Shown: in pieces, positions 62,177-64,000 of the stretch
How the letters are laid out: every line of letters begins with the position of its first letter
Position numbering within the stretch: position 1 is the first letter of the stretch
Assembly (NCBI RefSeq): GCF_029227915.1
Contig: NC_079878.1
Location: 4,342,001-4,406,000 of the forward strand
Length of the DNA stretch: 64,000 bases
Source: Hydractinia symbiolongicarpus
Lineage: Eukaryota; Cnidaria; Hydrozoa; Anthoathecata; Hydractiniidae
Reading direction: 5' to 3'
Made by a program: the position numbers and the translations under genes
The notes under the pieces: model-generated
The model's database searches: none
Told to the model about the DNA's origin: nothing
What the model saw: only the letters and a program-made list of their open reading frames with translations

Positions 62177-64000
62177 TAAGGCACTACCACAGAGCCTAGT
62201 GTACTGGCTGAAGTCCAGCAATTATGTCGAATTAAGAAGAATGTTATTCCTTGGAGCCCAATTGGCTCATTTATCGCATTTACAAGGTCACAGTCAAGAA
62301 TCAGTTCAATTAAGTCCCACACTCAATCGTTTCACTGTTAAAAGCGATGCAACTTAGTCACATCGGAAAAAAGTCAGTAAATAAATGTTGGTACGAATAT
62401 GTGACACAACCGTTGCAACTCAAAAGGATTGACACCGTTAGAAAGTCAACGAAAATTAGTTTTTAAAATTGTCTCTATTTCTTCAGCGCGAACTAATGGC
62501 TGGGATTGGTCCCACAGTAAAGAATGACTTATTTAACTTAATTTTTAAATAAAACTCTACCACAGCGCCCAGTGCAATCGCTGAGTTCCAGCAATCAAGT
62601 CAAATTAAGAAGAATGATATTTCTTGTAGACAAACTGGCTCATTTATAACATTTATCAGGTCACACTCCAAAGTTAGTTCAATTAAGTCCCACAGTCAAT
62701 CGTTTCACTGTTAAAAGCAATGCAACCTAGTAATATCAGAATACTATCGCTAAAGACATGTTGGTACGAATATGTGACGCAATCATTGTAACTCAAACGG
62801 ATTGATACCGCCAAGAAGTCGATGAAGTGTAGTTTTTAAGAATCTCTCTATTTCTTCAGCGCGTGCTAACGGCCAGGATTAGTCCCACAGTAAAAAAAGA
62901 CTTATTAATCTAAATTTTTAAATAAAGCACTACCACAGAGCGTAGTGTACTCGCTGAATTCCAGCAATCAAGTCGAATTAAGAAGAATGGTATTCCTCGG
63001 GGCCCAATTGGCACAATTATGCCATTTAGAAGGTCACAGTCCAGAATCAGTTCAATTAAAACCCACAGTCAATTGTTTCACTGTTAAAAGCGATGCAACC
63101 TAGTAATATCAGAATACTATCGCTAAATACATGTTGGTACGAATATGTGAGGCAACCGTTGTAACTCAAACGGATTCATACCGCCAAGAAGTCGATGAAG
63201 TGTAGTTTTTGAGAATGTCTCTATTTCTTCAGCGCGTGCTAACGGCCAGGATTAGTCCCAAAGTAAAAAAAGACTTATTTATCTAAATTTTTAAATAAAG
63301 CACTACCACAGAGCCTAGTGTACTCGCTGAATTCCAGCAATCATGTCGAATTAAGAAGAATGGTTTTCCTTGGAGTCCAATTGGCTCATTTATCGAGTTT
63401 ACAAGGTCACAGTCCAGAATCAGTTCAATTAAGTCCCACAGTCAATCGTTTCACTGTTAAAAGCGATGCAACTTAGTCACATCGGAAAGAAATCACTAAA
63501 TACATGTTGGTACGAATATGTGACGCAACCGTTGTAACTCAAACGGATTAACACCGTTAGAAAGTCAAGGAAATGTAGTTTTTGAAACTGTCTCTATTTC
63601 TTCAGTGCAAACTAACGGCTGGGATTGGTCCCACAGTAAAAAATGACTTATTTAACTTAATTTTTAAATAAAACGCTAACACAGTGCCTAGTGCAATCGC
63701 TGAGTTCCAGCAATTAAGTCAAATTAAGAAGAATGTTACTTCTTGTAGTCAAACTGGCTCATTCATCACATTTTTAAGGTCAAAGTCCAAAATCAGTTCA
63801 ATTAAGTCCCACAGTCAATCGTCTCACTGTTAAAAGCGATGCAACCTAGTAATATCAGAATACTATCGCTAAATACATGTTGGTACGAATATGTGACGCA
63901 ACCGTTGTAACTCAAACGGATTGATACCGCAGAGAAGTCGATGAAATGTAGTTTTTGAGAATGTCTCTATTTCTTCAGCGCGTGCTAACGGCCAGGATTA
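62177..64000. repeat. S-T-P-Q-R of the 5-mer HOR, running off the window
   Basis: Cores S 62333, T 62706, P 63079, Q 63452 and R 63825 match 53387 onward at shift 8946. There is no U monomer, so this is the 5-mer form. The array continues past base 64000. Confidence 0.84.

Larger units (their letters stand above)
1..64000. repeat. 372-bp satellite array with higher-order structure, spanning the entire window
   Basis: The sequence shows 173 copies of a core (cactgttaaaagcgatg and variants), all on the + strand, from 104 to 63825. Nearly all spacings are 371-374 bp; the mean is about 370.5 because of a few deletion monomers. There is no inversion, no unique interval and no transposon insertion. 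Monomers fall into diverged types, and groups of types recur as higher-order units. Satellites with this organisation typically build centromeric or pericentromeric heterochromatin; that role is inferred from architecture only. I do not recognise the family by sequence and cannot name the species. No coding, tRNA or rRNA signal was seen, and every gene-free stretch over 300 bases in the window consists of this repeat. Confidence 0.98.

Noticed and set aside
1-64000. CRISPR array
   Set aside because: The repeat unit is 372 bp and contiguous, with no short repeat alternating with unique spacers and no cas genes.
1-64000. Telomeric or subtelomeric simple repeats
   Set aside because: No TTAGGG-, TTAGG- or TTTAGGG-like tandem runs were seen; no array edge is present.
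1-64000. CENP-B box-like motif
   Set aside because: I looked for the TTCG-N4-A-N2-CGGG pattern on both strands. The nearest candidates (for example ggttcgaatatgtgacg near 25448) lack the A and the CGGG part.
1-64000. Transposon insertions, LTRs or terminal inverted repeats within the array
   Set aside because: Core spacing is continuous; every departure from 372 bp is explained by a deletion or small insertion in a monomer, and none is large enough to hold an element.
1-64000. A new defence, biosynthetic or other gene-encoded system
   Set aside because: There are no credible genes on either strand; what is notable here is satellite array architecture.

Overview
The whole 64-kb window lies inside one tandem satellite DNA array. 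I found no gene, RNA gene, transposon or unique sequence in it. The basic unit is an AT-rich monomer (about 37% G+C by eye) of 372-373 bp, repeated head to tail in one orientation. Reading the conserved core 'cactgttaaaagcgatg' (and point variants) from end to end, I placed 173 copies, the first at 104 and the last at 63825. The spacing is 371-374 bp except in a few indel variants: 306, 340, 353, 365 and 386 bp, and one 564-bp compound. The array enters at base 1 and leaves at base 64000 without reaching a flank.

The organism cannot be named from this sequence. A long, uninterrupted, higher-order satellite of this type points to eukaryotic constitutive heterochromatin, probably centromeric or pericentromeric. 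CpG is not depleted: I count about 13 CpG in a 373-bp monomer, close to expectation for its base composition. This argues against heavy long-term CpG methylation and fits many insects and other lightly methylated invertebrates. That is inference, not identification.

Layout: the array is a mosaic of higher-order repeats (HORs), in which groups of diverged monomers were re-amplified as units. 1-8365: a 10-monomer unit (3692 bp) and a 6-monomer derivative (2203 bp). 8366-19322: a 746-bp dimer, a 2236-bp 6-mer and connecting segments. 19323-24366: a 2522-bp 7-mer duplicated in tandem, with a partial third copy at 25890-27701. 29000-31545: a 1489-bp 4-mer. 31545-35240: a 2236-bp 6-mer. 37370-41220: a 1861-bp 5-mer. 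41641-44650: a 1505-bp 4-mer, two nearly identical copies. 47111-49387: a 759-bp dimer in three copies. 49740-64000: a 5-mer/6-mer (1865/2238 bp) interleaved with a 4-monomer block, together forming a 4094-bp 11-mer. Near 60437-61685 the sequence repeats 46616-49387 but with one 759-bp dimer instead of three.

There is no gene network to describe. The biology visible is the evolution of the array: unequal exchange, single-monomer duplication, loss or gain of whole dimers, small deletions later amplified inside HORs, and hybrid monomers. Block boundaries were placed by eye and are generally good to about 10-50 bp.
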